Assembly (NCBI GenBank): GCA_001896555.1
Contig: MPOS01000032.1
Location: 98,195-162,194 of the forward strand
DNA length: 64,000 nucleotides
Origin: Candidatus Phosphitivorax anaerolimi
GTDB taxonomy: Bacteria; Desulfobacterota; Desulfomonilia; UBA1062
Reading direction: 5' to 3'
In this document: one piece after another, positions 43,177 to 52,656 of the stretch
How positions within the stretch are numbered: the stretch's first letter is position 1
How the letters are laid out: every line of letters begins with the position of its first letter
Position numbers and translations under genes: made by a program
The notes under the pieces: model-generated
What the model was told of the DNA's origin: nothing
Seen by the model: only the letters and a program-made list of their open reading frames with translations
Database searches by the model: none

Positions 43177-45462
43177 TTGCCAATCGTGAAGGGTATCTTT
43201 CGCAAGGGCATCTGGATTTTCGGCATACTCGTCATCCTCATCATAAGCGCGTATTTTCTCCTGAACGGTCTCTCCACCTACCGGGAGATGAAGAGGCTGC
43301 GTGTCGATTCCATCTGGCGGCTGCCCTCGCGCGTCTACAGCAGCGAACTGGTCATGACCCAGGGCATGGACATCGAGCGGGCGGGGCTCCTTGATCGTCT
43401 CACCCGGCTCAGATATCGCGAGGTCGCGGATGTCTCCGCACCCGGCGAGTTCTCGCGCGATCCCCAGGGCATCACGGTGTTTTTCCACTCCTTCCAGTTC
43501 CTGGGGAAGAAACATGATGCTCTTCCGGTGAGGCTTTCCATCGATGACGGGCAGATCACCCGTATCGTGCGGACCGACCGGAACGAACAGATCGAGAGCG
43601 CTTCCCTGGAGCCTGAGTGCATTACCGAGATCTTTGACAGCCTCTATGAAGACAGGACCATCGTAGATCTCGACGACTGCCCCAGGCACCTGCTCGAAGC
43701 GATCATCACCACCGAAGACAAGCGGTTCTACGATCACCGGGGCGTCGATTTCCGGTCTTTGCTGCGCGCGGGGATCACCAACCTCATCCACGGAGGCATC
43801 GAAGAGGGCGGCTCCACCATTACCCAGCAACTCATCAAGAATCTCTTCCTCACGAGCGAGCGCACCATGTCGCGCAAGATCAGAGAGATCTGGATGGCAC
43901 TGATCATGGAACGCATCTATTCCAAGGAAGAGATCCTTCACATGTATATCAACGAAGTATACATGGGAAGCTACTGGCACTCCGGGATCTGCGGCATCGG
44001 AAAGGCATCCCGGATGTTCTTCGACAAGAGCGTCTCCGAGCTCAGCCTGCCGGAGGCGGCGCTCCTGGCGGGGATAATCAAGGCGCCCAACGCCTATTCT
44101 CCCTATTCCGCCCCGGCCAAGGCCCTGGCGCGGCGCAACACGGTCCTGAAGCTGATGGAGGCCGAGGGGATCATTGCCCCAGACGTGTTCGAGCAGGCGA
44201 GGAGAGAACCCCTCTCCGTGATTCCCCTTGTCCCGAAGAAACGGCACGCCCCCTACTTTGTGGACTATGTGCTCAGCGAAATACGGGACAGGTACCCCCA
44301 GGAGGTCCTGGAGAAGGGGGGCTATCAGATCTACACCACCCTTGACATGCACAAGCAGATCACTGCCGAGACCCTTCTGGAGCACGGTCTGGCAGACAAG
44401 GGCGAGGGTATCGACGGCGCAGTCGTGATCATGAACCCCCACTCGGGAGATATCCTGGCAATGGTGGGCGGAAAGAGATATGCCGACTCCCAGTTCAACC
44501 GGGCCGTGAAGATACGGAGGCACATCGGCTCGCTCGTCAAGCCCATCGTGTACTATACGGCCCTGCGAAGAGGGTATACGCTGTCTTCGTTCGTGGAGGA
44601 CGTGCCCGTTACGGTCCGTCTGGACGACGGCTCGGAGTGGACCCCGGCAAACTTCGACAAGACCGCTCACGGACGCATCCTGCTCAAGGACGCGCTGGTC
44701 AATTCCTACAACCTCGCCACTGTCAAGATCGGGATGGAACTGGGGGTTAAGGATATCCTGGCCGAGGTAGGGCGGATCGTACCCACGGACGTCCAGGAGC
44801 CCAATCCGTCGGCGCTCCTGGGTGCTTTGAGCTATTCTCCGCTCGAGGTTTCCGTCATCTACAGCGCCTTTGCCAACGGCGGGAACCAGGTAGAGGCCAG
44901 GTCTGTCCTCGGGATCTGCAACGAGAACGGCACGGTTGTGGAAGAGGCGGCGGAGCCCCGGACCGCCAAGGTGCTCGACCCCGCGGTGGTATATCTCATC
45001 AATACCGTGCTCCAGGAGGTTATCACCAGCGGCACGGCCAAGAATTCCCGGCTGTACGGCATGCCGGAAGGGGCGTGCGGGAAGACGGGAACCTCGGATG
45101 ACTTAAGGGACTCCTGGTTTGTGGGGTTCACCCCCGATCTCATTGTCACCACCTGGCTCGGGTCGGATGAGTATCACTCCATCGGACACACCGGTTCGTC
45201 AGGGGCGATGCCCATTGCATCCATGATTCTTTCCCGGCTCAGTCCAGCGGTTACCTGGCCGGTCCCTCCTGACGTGGTGATCTGCTCCGTGGATCCGACC
45301 AACGGCAAGCTCGCGGGCTTCTGGTCGAGCGGCAAGGGCGTGAACATCCCCTATATCCGCGGCACCGAGCCCCGGGAGGTATCGGAAGAAAGTACCCCGT
45401 GGGTATGGTCTGTGCTGAAGTCGCTCTGGGACAGAAAAATCCAGCCTCCGGAGGGAAGGTGA
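43177..45462 (+). CDS. Bifunctional penicillin-binding protein 1 (class A, PBP1B-like)
   Basis: Polymerises and crosslinks peptidoglycan in the periplasm. 761 residues: one N-terminal membrane helix (about 10-30), a UB2H-like small domain as in PBP1B (LPSRVYSSELVM), the GT51 glycosyltransferase with TTEDKRFYDHRGVD (catalytic Glu near 181) and GGSTITQQLIKN, and the transpeptidase with SLVK (Ser452-Lys455), SYN and KTGT (near 635-638). The start is a TTG with GAGG 6 bases upstream; a GTG nine bases later is the alternative. Confidence 0.9.
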   Translation: MPIVKGIFRKGIWIFGILVILIISAYFLLNGLSTYREMKRLRVDSIWRLPSRVYSSELVMTQGMDIERAGLLDRLTRLRYREVADVSAPGEFSRDPQGITVFFHSFQFLGKKHDALPVRLSIDDGQITRIVRTDRNEQIESASLEPECITEIFDSLYEDRTIVDLDDCPRHLLEAIITTEDKRFYDHRGVDFRSLLRAGITNLIHGGIEEGGSTITQQLIKNLFLTSERTMSRKIREIWMALIMERIYSKEEILHMYINEVYMGSYWHSGICGIGKASRMFFDKSVSELSLPEAALLAGIIKAPNAYSPYSAPAKALARRNTVLKLMEAEGIIAPDVFEQARREPLSVIPLVPKKRHAPYFVDYVLSEIRDRYPQEVLEKGGYQIYTTLDMHKQITAETLLEHGLADKGEGIDGAVVIMNPHSGDILAMVGGKRYADSQFNRAVKIRRHIGSLVKPIVYYTALRRGYTLSSFVEDVPVTVRLDDGSEWTPANFDKTAHGRILLKDALVNSYNLATVKIGMELGVKDILAEVGRIVPTDVQEPNPSALLGALSYSPLEVSVIYSAFANGGNQVEARSVLGICNENGTVVEEAAEPRTAKVLDPAVVYLINTVLQEVITSGTAKNSRLYGMPEGACGKTGTSDDLRDSWFVGFTPDLIVTTWLGSDEYHSIGHTGSSGAMPIASMILSRLSPAVTWPVPPDVVICSVDPTNGKLAGFWSSGKGVNIPYIRGTEPREVSEESTPWVWSVLKSLWDRKIQPPEGR

Positions 45463-45559
45463 CGAACCGAGTCCAAAACCTGTCCGATCCAAGCCGGCTT
45501 GCTTCTGCCGGCCTTCAAAATACTTGCCCTTTGACTCCACTCACAGTATGGTAGGCGCC

Positions 45560-47131
45560 ATGGATTTCAGGGATACCCACTGCAACTGGTGCGCTATGAA
45601 AGAAGGACCGCTTCAAGCCTGCATCGAGTGTCCGCGGTATCGAAAGTACGAGCTTGGCGAGGACATTTCCCTCGATTCGCGGGCCTTCTGTGAAAAGTGC
45701 GTGCATGAGAACGATCCCGACCTGGAGGTGTTCTGCGAGACCAACCGGCACCTCCAGCAGAAAGGAGACGAACCCTTCGACTGCTACCGGTTTCATCTCA
45801 AGGCGAAGGCGCAAGGCCCGAAGGAGATACACGTGGTCACGGCCTTCCTTGCCCACCAGGGAGAGATCTGCCTGGTGAAGCGCAGCAGCGAGGTGAGGAC
45901 CTATCAGGGGAGGTGGTCGGGCATCAGCGGATACCTTCAGGGCAATCCCCGAGACCACTTTGCGGTGGAGATTCAGGAGGAAACTTCACTCACCCCCTAT
46001 GAGTACACCCTGGTGCGTCAGGGGAGGCAGCTCGCCATCACCGACGAGGAGCACTCCTGTATCTGGTTCGTCCATCCGTTCCTCTGCGAGGTTCACGATC
46101 CTTCCCGGATCACCCTTGACCGGGAGAATACGGAATACCGGTGGGTCAAGCCCGAAGAGATAAAGCGCATGGAGACTGTTCCAGGGCTCTGGGACGCGTA
46201 TGAGCGGGTATCCAGATCTTCACTGGAAGAGCAGGTCGCCCTGTTTACCGGCACTATCCGAAACGACCGGGACAGCGGCGCCCGTCAGCTGGCGTTCAAG
46301 GGCCTTGATTTTCTGGAAAAGATGGTCAGATCGTCCAACGCGGCCTCTTGGGCCGTTCTCATGGACGATATCCAGTATGCCTGCCACGAGATCAGCGGAA
46401 CCCGTCCGTCCATGGCCATCATACCCACAACCTTTGATCTCCTGTTCCGTGATCTAAAGTTTGTGAGCGCCCAGGACCTCGACATACGGGAGATCATTGC
46501 CCAGGTGGCTGGGATCATCAAACGGCATATCAAGGACATGGCTGCGGCAATGGATGCGGCTCTCGGCCATCTCGAAGAGATCATCCCCGAGCATGCCACC
46601 GTGCTGCTCCACTCCTACAGTTCCTCCCTGATTCACGCGCTGCCCCTGCTGCGCAGAAAGAAGTGCTCCCTGGTGGTCACCGAGTCGCGGCCGGGGTTCG
46701 AGGGCAGGGTAACGGCCCAGGTGGCCGCGGACATGGGGCTCAAGGTCACCCTCATCACCGACGCCTGCGCAGGGCATGAGCTCCAGCGCGTCGATGTCGT
46801 GCTCATGGGTGTGGACAGCATCGAACAGGACGGCTCCGTAATCAACAAGGCCGGTTCTTCCCTGATCTCCATGGCGGCCTCCGTGCGGGGGGTCAAGGTG
46901 TACTTTGTCGGTGAGCTCAGAAAGATATGCATCGACCGGCAGCATGTGAGCCTCGAAACATACGACCCCCAGGATGTGTGGGGCGATCCGCCGCCGGGAA
47001 TTGAGGTTTTCAACCTCTTTTTCGACCGGACCGCACCGAAGTTCATCACCGGAATCGTCCTGGAGACGGGCGTGGTGGAGCCCTATCAGATCAGAAAGAT
47101 CGCCGGGTCCATGGTCCCGTTCAGCGCTTGA
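45560..47131 (+). CDS. Fusion: zinc-cysteine domain, Nudix domain, eIF-2B/MtnA-like domain
   Basis: About 523 residues. (1) An N-terminal part with three CxxC pairs (CNWC, CIEC, CEKC) and a further Cys, probably zinc-binding. (2) A Nudix fold (about 85-200) whose box is degenerate: EIQEE keeps Glu137, Glu140 and Glu141, but the leading Glu is Gln, the Arg is Val and the last Gly is Ser. (3) A C-terminal domain (about 210-520) of the IF-2B/MtnA/ribose-1,5-bisphosphate isomerase family, with ESRPGFEG and GVDSIEQDGSVINKAGS. Where the isomerases have a catalytic Cys (HCN), this has HSY, so isomerase activity is doubtful. A TTG at 45524 and ATG at 45548 are other possible starts. Substrate unknown. 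Confidence 0.78.
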   Translation: MDFRDTHCNWCAMKEGPLQACIECPRYRKYELGEDISLDSRAFCEKCVHENDPDLEVFCETNRHLQQKGDEPFDCYRFHLKAKAQGPKEIHVVTAFLAHQGEICLVKRSSEVRTYQGRWSGISGYLQGNPRDHFAVEIQEETSLTPYEYTLVRQGRQLAITDEEHSCIWFVHPFLCEVHDPSRITLDRENTEYRWVKPEEIKRMETVPGLWDAYERVSRSSLEEQVALFTGTIRNDRDSGARQLAFKGLDFLEKMVRSSNAASWAVLMDDIQYACHEISGTRPSMAIIPTTFDLLFRDLKFVSAQDLDIREIIAQVAGIIKRHIKDMAAAMDAALGHLEEIIPEHATVLLHSYSSSLIHALPLLRRKKCSLVVTESRPGFEGRVTAQVAADMGLKVTLITDACAGHELQRVDVVLMGVDSIEQDGSVINKAGSSLISMAASVRGVKVYFVGELRKICIDRQHVSLETYDPQDVWGDPPPGIEVFNLFFDRTAPKFITGIVLETGVVEPYQIRKIAGSMVPFSA

Positions 47132-47297
47132 CGGCGGCAAGGTGTCCGTGAAAAATAGTGGCTGAAAAAAGGACCCGGCAACCGGTATGAAGAACAAAGA
47201 CAGATACGGCGAGAAGCCCGGAAATGCGGTGCCCCTTGGCGGAGAGGGAATGCAGCCGGACGGGATCAGTCCACGCCGGTAAAGAGTAGGAGGTTCG

Positions 47298-48782
47298 ATG
47301 AATCTATATTCGTGGTTGAAGGATCATGCGAAGGCCAGGCCCGATAAGGCAGCCCTCCGATATCGTGACACGGAAGTCTCGTATGCCGAGCTCTTCTCGC
47401 TGACCGGCAGGCTCGGAACAGCACTGCGGAATGCAGGCATCGGCCGGGGGGATCATGTGACCATTGTTCTTCCCAATATCCCGGAGTTTGTCATCACCTA
47501 TATGGCGACCGTAGGGATCGGGGCCGTGGCGGTGCCCGTAAACCCGTCGTTCACGTCTCGGGAGCTGGCCCACGTGCTCACGGACTCGGACTCCAAGGCG
47601 GTCGTCATGGAGGCGGGCCGGATCAGCACCTATACGGAAATCCGCGACCAGCATCCCCTCGACATCGTCATCACCACCGGTGAGGGGGGGAACTTCTCCC
47701 AGTGGACGAGCGGCCCGGACAAGGGCATCATCGAAGACATGGATCTGGACGACACGGCCGCCATGATCTACTCTTCAGGTCTCACCGGGTATCCCATGGG
47801 CGCCATGCTCACCCAGAGAAACCTCGACCACAACTCCGGCCTGATGCGCCGGTGCGCCAATGCGGACGATACGGACACCACGCTGACCCTGATCCCGTGC
47901 TTCCATTCGTTCAGCGCCAGTGTCAACATGCTCTCCATGCTCCGGTATGGCGGCACGGCATACCTGATGCGGGGTCTGGACTTCCATGAGCTGCAGAGTG
48001 TCCTCATGCGGGGGGCCATCACCGCAATATGCGCGGTGCCTACGCTGTTCTACGGGCTCACTCACCACCCCGACCTCCAGGAAGTCGATTACACGCACAT
48101 GCGGGTTCTCATTGCCGGCGGCTCCGCGCTCTCCATGGAGATCTACACGGCGTTCAAGGAGCGGTTTCATGTCGATATCCGGCAGGGGTACGGCATCACC
48201 GAGGCATCGCCGGTGTGTGCGTTCAATGACCCCCGGCGCCCCTTGAAGCCCGAATCCATAGGACAGCCCGTGCCCGATGTGCAGGTACGGATCATCGACG
48301 AGCAGGGCGCTACGCTCAAGCCCTACGAGAAGGGTGAGATCCTCTTCCGCGGCCCCAACATCATGAAGGGATACTACAAGCGGGAGAAGGAGACGAGGGA
48401 GATCATCCGGGACGGATGGCTCCATACCGGCGATCTGGGCTATGTTGATGAAGACGGATATATCTATATCACCGGCTACAAGAAGGAGATGATCATCACC
48501 TCGGGCTTCAACGTGTACAATAAAGAGGTGGAGAACGTCCTGAATTCGATCCCCGGGATAAAGGATTCCGCCATCACGGGCGTGCCCGATCTCATGAGGG
48601 GCGCCATCATCAAGGCCTATGTGGTGGCCGAGGATCACGCGCTGACCGAAAACGACGTGAAGAAGCTGGCCCGCAAGATGCTCGCATCGTACAAGACCCC
48701 CCGCAAGGTGGAGTTCGTCCAGGAGATACCCCGGGACAAGAACGGCAAGGCCCTGATCGAGAGGATCGAGAGCGCACGATGA
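47298..48782 (+). CDS. Acyl-CoA ligase-like AMP-forming protein with altered A3 motif
   Basis: 494 residues of the ANL superfamily. Motifs: A5 YGITEASP, A7 GWLHTGDLGYVD, and A10 KNGKAL with its catalytic Lys. Two key places differ: A3 reads YSSGLTGYPMGAM (normally SGTTGxPKG), so the phosphate-binding Lys is Met167 and a Thr is Leu162; and A8 reads GYKKEMI where GR/DR is usual. Either it works slowly, uses another substrate, or acts only in the thioester half-reaction. AGGAGG is 6 bases before the ATG; the stop overlaps the radical SAM gene (ATGA). Confidence 0.85.
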   Translation: MNLYSWLKDHAKARPDKAALRYRDTEVSYAELFSLTGRLGTALRNAGIGRGDHVTIVLPNIPEFVITYMATVGIGAVAVPVNPSFTSRELAHVLTDSDSKAVVMEAGRISTYTEIRDQHPLDIVITTGEGGNFSQWTSGPDKGIIEDMDLDDTAAMIYSSGLTGYPMGAMLTQRNLDHNSGLMRRCANADDTDTTLTLIPCFHSFSASVNMLSMLRYGGTAYLMRGLDFHELQSVLMRGAITAICAVPTLFYGLTHHPDLQEVDYTHMRVLIAGGSALSMEIYTAFKERFHVDIRQGYGITEASPVCAFNDPRRPLKPESIGQPVPDVQVRIIDEQGATLKPYEKGEILFRGPNIMKGYYKREKETREIIRDGWLHTGDLGYVDEDGYIYITGYKKEMIITSGFNVYNKEVENVLNSIPGIKDSAITGVPDLMRGAIIKAYVVAEDHALTENDVKKLARKMLASYKTPRKVEFVQEIPRDKNGKALIERIESAR

Positions 48783-49684
48783 CCGGATGCAGCCTCTGCC
48801 CGAGGCGATGCGGAATCGACCGTGCCGTATCACCCGGGGCGTGCGGCGCCGGAGAAGAGCTCGTGGTCGGATCCATTGTCATCCACCGGGGAGAGGAACC
48901 CCCGCTGGTGAAAGGGGCCGGGTCCGGAGCGGTGTTCTTCTCCGGCTGTCCGCTCAAGTGCGTATACTGCCAGAACAGACAGATAAGCCACGAGGCGGCG
49001 GGAAAGATCCTCTCGGAAGAGGAGCTGGCAGGATACCTGGTTCTTCTTCAGGAGAGCGGGTGTTCGAACATCAACCTGGTGAGCCCGACCCACTTTGCTC
49101 CGCGGATCATCCATGCCCTTGACCTGGCGGTGGCAAAAGGGCTCAATCTGCCCGTGATGCTCAATTCGAGCGGGTATGAAAGCATCGAGTCGCTGAAATG
49201 TTGGGCAGGCCGGGCCCACCTCTACCTGATGGATCTCAAGTATGGCGACAACGAAGCCGGCAGGATGTTCAGCCGGGTAAGCGACTACTGGGACCGCGCG
49301 CGAGAGGCCATCGCTTATCTCTGGGAGGCCGTTGGCCCGCTTCGTCTCGATGGAGAGGGAAGGGCGGTTTCAGGGCTGATCGTGCGGCACCTCGTGCTCC
49401 CCGGGATGCGGTCGAATCCTTTTGCCGTTCTGGAGTTTCTGACCGGGCTCTCTTTGGAGATCCCGGTGAGCATCATGTCTCAGTACAACCCGCATACTAC
49501 CTACACCGGGGACATGCCCGATATGAAACGGCCCCTGTTGCCCGATGAATACCAGGTGGTGCTGGAGAGGGCCGTGGATCTGGGGTTCTCCACGGTCTTC
49601 GTCCAGGACTTGGATGCGTCTTCCGCCTATACCCCGGACTTTCAGTCAGAGGTCCCTTTCGGAGATATACGCCGTATTCTCTGA
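48779..49684 (+). CDS. PflA-family radical SAM protein
   Basis: 301 residues. The radical SAM cluster motif C57-x3-C61-x2-C64 (CPLKCVYC) is intact. An N-terminal CSLCPRRCGIDR... GACG set supplies four more cysteines, the pattern of the PflA-like group annotated as putative pyruvate-formate-lyase-activating enzymes. No glycyl radical enzyme gene is nearby, so the partner is unknown. Coupled to the ligase gene by a 4-base overlap. Confidence 0.87.
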   Translation: MTGCSLCPRRCGIDRAVSPGACGAGEELVVGSIVIHRGEEPPLVKGAGSGAVFFSGCPLKCVYCQNRQISHEAAGKILSEEELAGYLVLLQESGCSNINLVSPTHFAPRIIHALDLAVAKGLNLPVMLNSSGYESIESLKCWAGRAHLYLMDLKYGDNEAGRMFSRVSDYWDRAREAIAYLWEAVGPLRLDGEGRAVSGLIVRHLVLPGMRSNPFAVLEFLTGLSLEIPVSIMSQYNPHTTYTGDMPDMKRPLLPDEYQVVLERAVDLGFSTVFVQDLDASSAYTPDFQSEVPFGDIRRIL

Positions 49685-49750
49685 TTTTTAATCGCCTGCT
49701 CTTGATAAATCTGGTGTGGCGCAGTGGTTCGTTAAATATTATCTTTTTCC

Positions 49751-51496
49751 GTGCCGATAATTATCAATGATATGCTATCAATTATGGACGATTATGAGCA
49801 GAGGTTCCTCGAAGAAACCAGGGTCCTTCTCTATCAGAGGGTCCTGGCTGTCCTGCTGGTGGGAATTATCCTCATACCGTTCTTCAGTGTGCTGGACTAT
49901 GTGGTGGTCAGAGAGCACTTTACCCTGTTCTTCTTTTACCGGATCGCCTGCTCCGCCTCGCTTCTCATTCTCCTGCTCCTCTACTTCACAGAGTTCGGCA
50001 AGAATCATGCCTATGGGCTGGTAACGATCGCCTATATCATCGCTGCATTCACCATATCCATGATGTGCATCAAGATGGGGGGCTACTCCTCCTTCTACTA
50101 TGTGGGGGTGATCATGGTCCTCGTCACGGTGGTCATTCTGCCGCTGACCACCATCCAGGCAGCCCTGTACGGAATCATGATCTATCTTCTCTACGCCGTA
50201 CCCATCATTCTCCTGGCCGAACCGACATTGGAGAGTCTGAAGGTTTTTTTCAGCAACAGCTTCTTCTTCATCTTCTTCATCGTGATCACGGTCCTGCAAT
50301 CGTTTGAAGAGACTCGGGCAAGGAAGCGGGAGTGCAAGCTCAGGTCCGAGTTGGATGCCCTCGCAGAACGCCTCTCGTACTATGCTCACAACCTGGAGGC
50401 CGAGGTTGAGAAACGGATGAGGGAACTCGAGGAATCCGAGCTGCGCTACCGGGAGCTCTATGAGAATATCATCGATATCGTCATCCTGGTGGACAGAAAC
50501 TCGAAGATCCTCATGGCGAATCCCAGGTTTTACGACATCATCGGTATCTCCGAGGGACAAAAACCCGATCTGAACTTCATGAGGCTGGTGAAAAAGGACG
50601 ACATCACCCTGGTGGAGAGGATGTTCGATCGCCTGCCCACGGAGCAGACCGTCAATGACTTCCAGTTTCGTATCGTCAACCACATAGGCAGCACCATTGA
50701 TGTGGAGTGCAATGCCAAATGCATTTACAAGGACACCACCCTCGTGGGCTTCCAGATGGTGATCAGAGACATCACGGTCAGGAAGAAGCTGGAGAGGGAC
50801 CTGCTCGATTCCTACAAAAAGGTCCAGAGCGCCAGGAACGCGACCATCCTCGGGCTGGCCAAGCTGGCCGAGTACCGGGACGCCGATACGGGCGCGCATC
50901 TGGAGCGGATACGGGAATACGCAAAGGTTCTGGCCAGCCACCTTGCAAAGGATTCCAAGTATACCGGATACATCACTCATGACTACATCGAGGACATCTA
51001 CAACTCATCCATTCTCCACGACATCGGTAAGGTGGGAATCCCGGATTCCATTCTCCTGAAGCCCGGCCGGCTTACCCGGGACGAATTCGAAGTGGTCAAA
51101 CGCCATTCCTCGCTGGGTGGCGATGCGCTCAAGGCCGTGGAGGCAAAGATCGAAGGGCAGTCGTTCCTCAGCCTGGGCAAGGAGATCGCCTATTACCACC
51201 ACGAAAAATGGGACGGAACCGGATATCCCAAGGGACTTAAAGGTGATCAGATTCCGCTGTCTGCGCGGATCGTCGCACTGGCGGATGTATACGATGCACT
51301 GACGTCCAAGCGCGTGTATAAGGAAGCATACTCCCACGAAAAGGCTGTGGAGATTATCGTGGAAGACCGGGGAAAACATTTTGACCCCGAGGTGGTGGAT
51401 GCATTCCTCGCCCACGAGGCTACCTTCCGGAAGATCCGCGAAGACATGTTCCGCGACCAGGAAGCCCAAGAGGCTCAACAGGTCTCCGGAACGTAG
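49751..51496 (+). CDS. Membrane PAS / HD-GYP c-di-GMP phosphodiesterase
   Basis: About 581 residues: six membrane helices (about 27-190), a coiled linker, a PAS domain (about 225-350) and an HD-GYP domain with SILHDIGKVGIPD (His-Asp near 423) and HHEKWDGTGYPKGLKGDQIP (about 484-503), all catalytic residues kept. Breaks down c-di-GMP. The start is uncertain: GTG at 49751 or ATG at 49772 or 49784, none with a clear ribosome site. It faces the end of the flagellar operon across a hairpin. Confidence 0.88.
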   Translation: MPIIINDMLSIMDDYEQRFLEETRVLLYQRVLAVLLVGIILIPFFSVLDYVVVREHFTLFFFYRIACSASLLILLLLYFTEFGKNHAYGLVTIAYIIAAFTISMMCIKMGGYSSFYYVGVIMVLVTVVILPLTTIQAALYGIMIYLLYAVPIILLAEPTLESLKVFFSNSFFFIFFIVITVLQSFEETRARKRECKLRSELDALAERLSYYAHNLEAEVEKRMRELEESELRYRELYENIIDIVILVDRNSKILMANPRFYDIIGISEGQKPDLNFMRLVKKDDITLVERMFDRLPTEQTVNDFQFRIVNHIGSTIDVECNAKCIYKDTTLVGFQMVIRDITVRKKLERDLLDSYKKVQSARNATILGLAKLAEYRDADTGAHLERIREYAKVLASHLAKDSKYTGYITHDYIEDIYNSSILHDIGKVGIPDSILLKPGRLTRDEFEVVKRHSSLGGDALKAVEAKIEGQSFLSLGKEIAYYHHEKWDGTGYPKGLKGDQIPLSARIVALADVYDALTSKRVYKEAYSHEKAVEIIVEDRGKHFDPEVVDAFLAHEATFRKIREDMFRDQEAQEAQQVSGT

Positions 51497-51509
51497 CTCC
51501 TCCGGTTGT

Positions 51510-51528
51510 ATCCGGCACGGTGCCGGAT
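51510..51528. terminator. Hairpin between convergent HD-GYP and flagellar genes
   Basis: ATCCGGCA (51510-51517) and TGCCGGAT (51521-51528) form a perfect 8-bp stem with a 3-base loop, followed by GATTCTTAT. It probably ends transcription from one or both sides. Confidence 0.55.
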
Positions 51529-51672
51529 GATTCTTATCCCTATTATTCCCGAATAGAATGTTCCCGGCTTAGGGGACCTGACATAGGCGCCTATCTTTCC
51601 CCGCGGCTGCGGTGAAAACGGCCGGGATGCCGGCAGCGATGAACCGAAAAATGTGAACCCGTCCTCGATAGG

Positions 51673-52209
51673 TTAGGGCTGTCCGCTGATGGTCTGCCGG
51701 GTGTTGCGGTAGTTCATGAGCCGCTGGGTGATGGTTGCGGCCTTGGTGGTGTCCATGTAGGAGAGGATGCCGCCCGCGACCTCGCCCTTCATGTTGAGGA
51801 ATACCTCGACCGCCACGTCCGTGTCCAGGTTGTTCATGAGACCTGCTGCAGCGCCGGGCTTCATTGATGAATAGATCTTTACGAGGTGCCTGATCCGCTC
51901 GTCGCTGATCTGGCGGTATGCCGCCACCTCCGCCTTGATGTCTTCTTCCAGCCTCTGGAGCTTTTTAATCTTCTCGTCGATCTGTTTTTCCAGCTTCTCC
52001 AGCTCCTGCTGCCTGAGGGCAAGGTCTTCTTCACGCTGCCGCAGCTCTTCCCACTGAGCTTGAGGGTCCTGCATGGGGCGTTCTCCGGTCAGTACCTCTT
52101 TGGGCGGTTGGGAGTCCTCGGCTGCAGAGATGGGGTAGGTACAGAGATAGACCCCCAGAAAAAGGAGATTGATCGAAAGGGCTGCCAGGAGAATCTTTTT
52201 TTTGTTCAT
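51673..52209 (-). CDS. MotE-like flagellar protein
   Basis: 178 residues: signal anchor (about 6-24), a long coiled coil (about 50-105) and a C-terminal MgtE-N-like helical repeat (KIYSSMKPGAAAGLMNNLDTD...). MotE is the chaperone that helps MotC fold in some bacteria; this fold at the end of fliI-fliJ operons is common. It starts with a 4-base overlap onto fliJ. Function by context, not proved. Confidence 0.75.
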   Translation of the reverse strand: MNKKKILLAALSINLLFLGVYLCTYPISAAEDSQPPKEVLTGERPMQDPQAQWEELRQREEDLALRQQELEKLEKQIDEKIKKLQRLEEDIKAEVAAYRQISDERIRHLVKIYSSMKPGAAAGLMNNLDTDVAVEVFLNMKGEVAGGILSYMDTTKAATITQRLMNYRNTRQTISGQP

Positions 52210-52646
52210 TGTCTGCTCCCGTATCGCTGAATCGCGAGCTCGTCCATGAAGCGCATGTCAAGTTTCTGCTCACGCTGTCTGTACCGTTCGCTGTCGATCT
52301 CCTTGAGGCGCTCGATGGCCTTGAGCTCCTTTTTCGCCTTGAGCAGCTCATGCCGTTTTGTCTCGAGCTGCCTGCCGGCCTGGGTAATGAGCTTTTCCAC
52401 CTGCTCGATCTCTGTCTCCAGCCGGGTGATATAGGCGTGATAGGAATCCACCTCGAAGGGTTTGATGCCCGCATTCATGTGCTCCATGAGCTGCATCCGG
52501 ATATCCGCCGTCTGGGAGGCCTTCATGTTCTTGATGTTTTCCAGATCTTTCAGGCGCCTCTGTGCCTTGGAAAACTCCTGCAGAGCGAGATCCTCTCGGA
52601 TCTTCCTGACCTTGAGCAGTGTCTCGAATCTGAAACGGAACCCCAT
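52206..52646 (-). CDS. fliJ: Flagellar export protein FliJ
   Basis: 146-residue coiled-coil protein starting FRFRFETLLKVRKIREDLALQEF, the FliJ N terminus. It helps the FliI ATPase and carries chaperones in the flagellar type III export gate. Located between fliI and the motE-like gene; low sequence conservation but unmistakable position. Confidence 0.88.
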   Translation of the reverse strand: MGFRFRFETLLKVRKIREDLALQEFSKAQRRLKDLENIKNMKASQTADIRMQLMEHMNAGIKPFEVDSYHAYITRLETEIEQVEKLITQAGRQLETKRHELLKAKKELKAIERLKEIDSERYRQREQKLDMRFMDELAIQRYGSRQ

Positions 52647-52656
52647 TGTCCCTCCC

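Noticed and set aside
45560..47131. Ribose-1,5-bisphosphate isomerase assignment for the fusion protein
   Set aside because: The catalytic Cys position reads Ser-Tyr and the neighbours include no AMP phosphorylase or RubisCO gene.
47187..47282. 31-codon open frame before the ligase gene
   Set aside because: No ribosome site, no recognisable product, and within chance expectation in GC-rich sequence.
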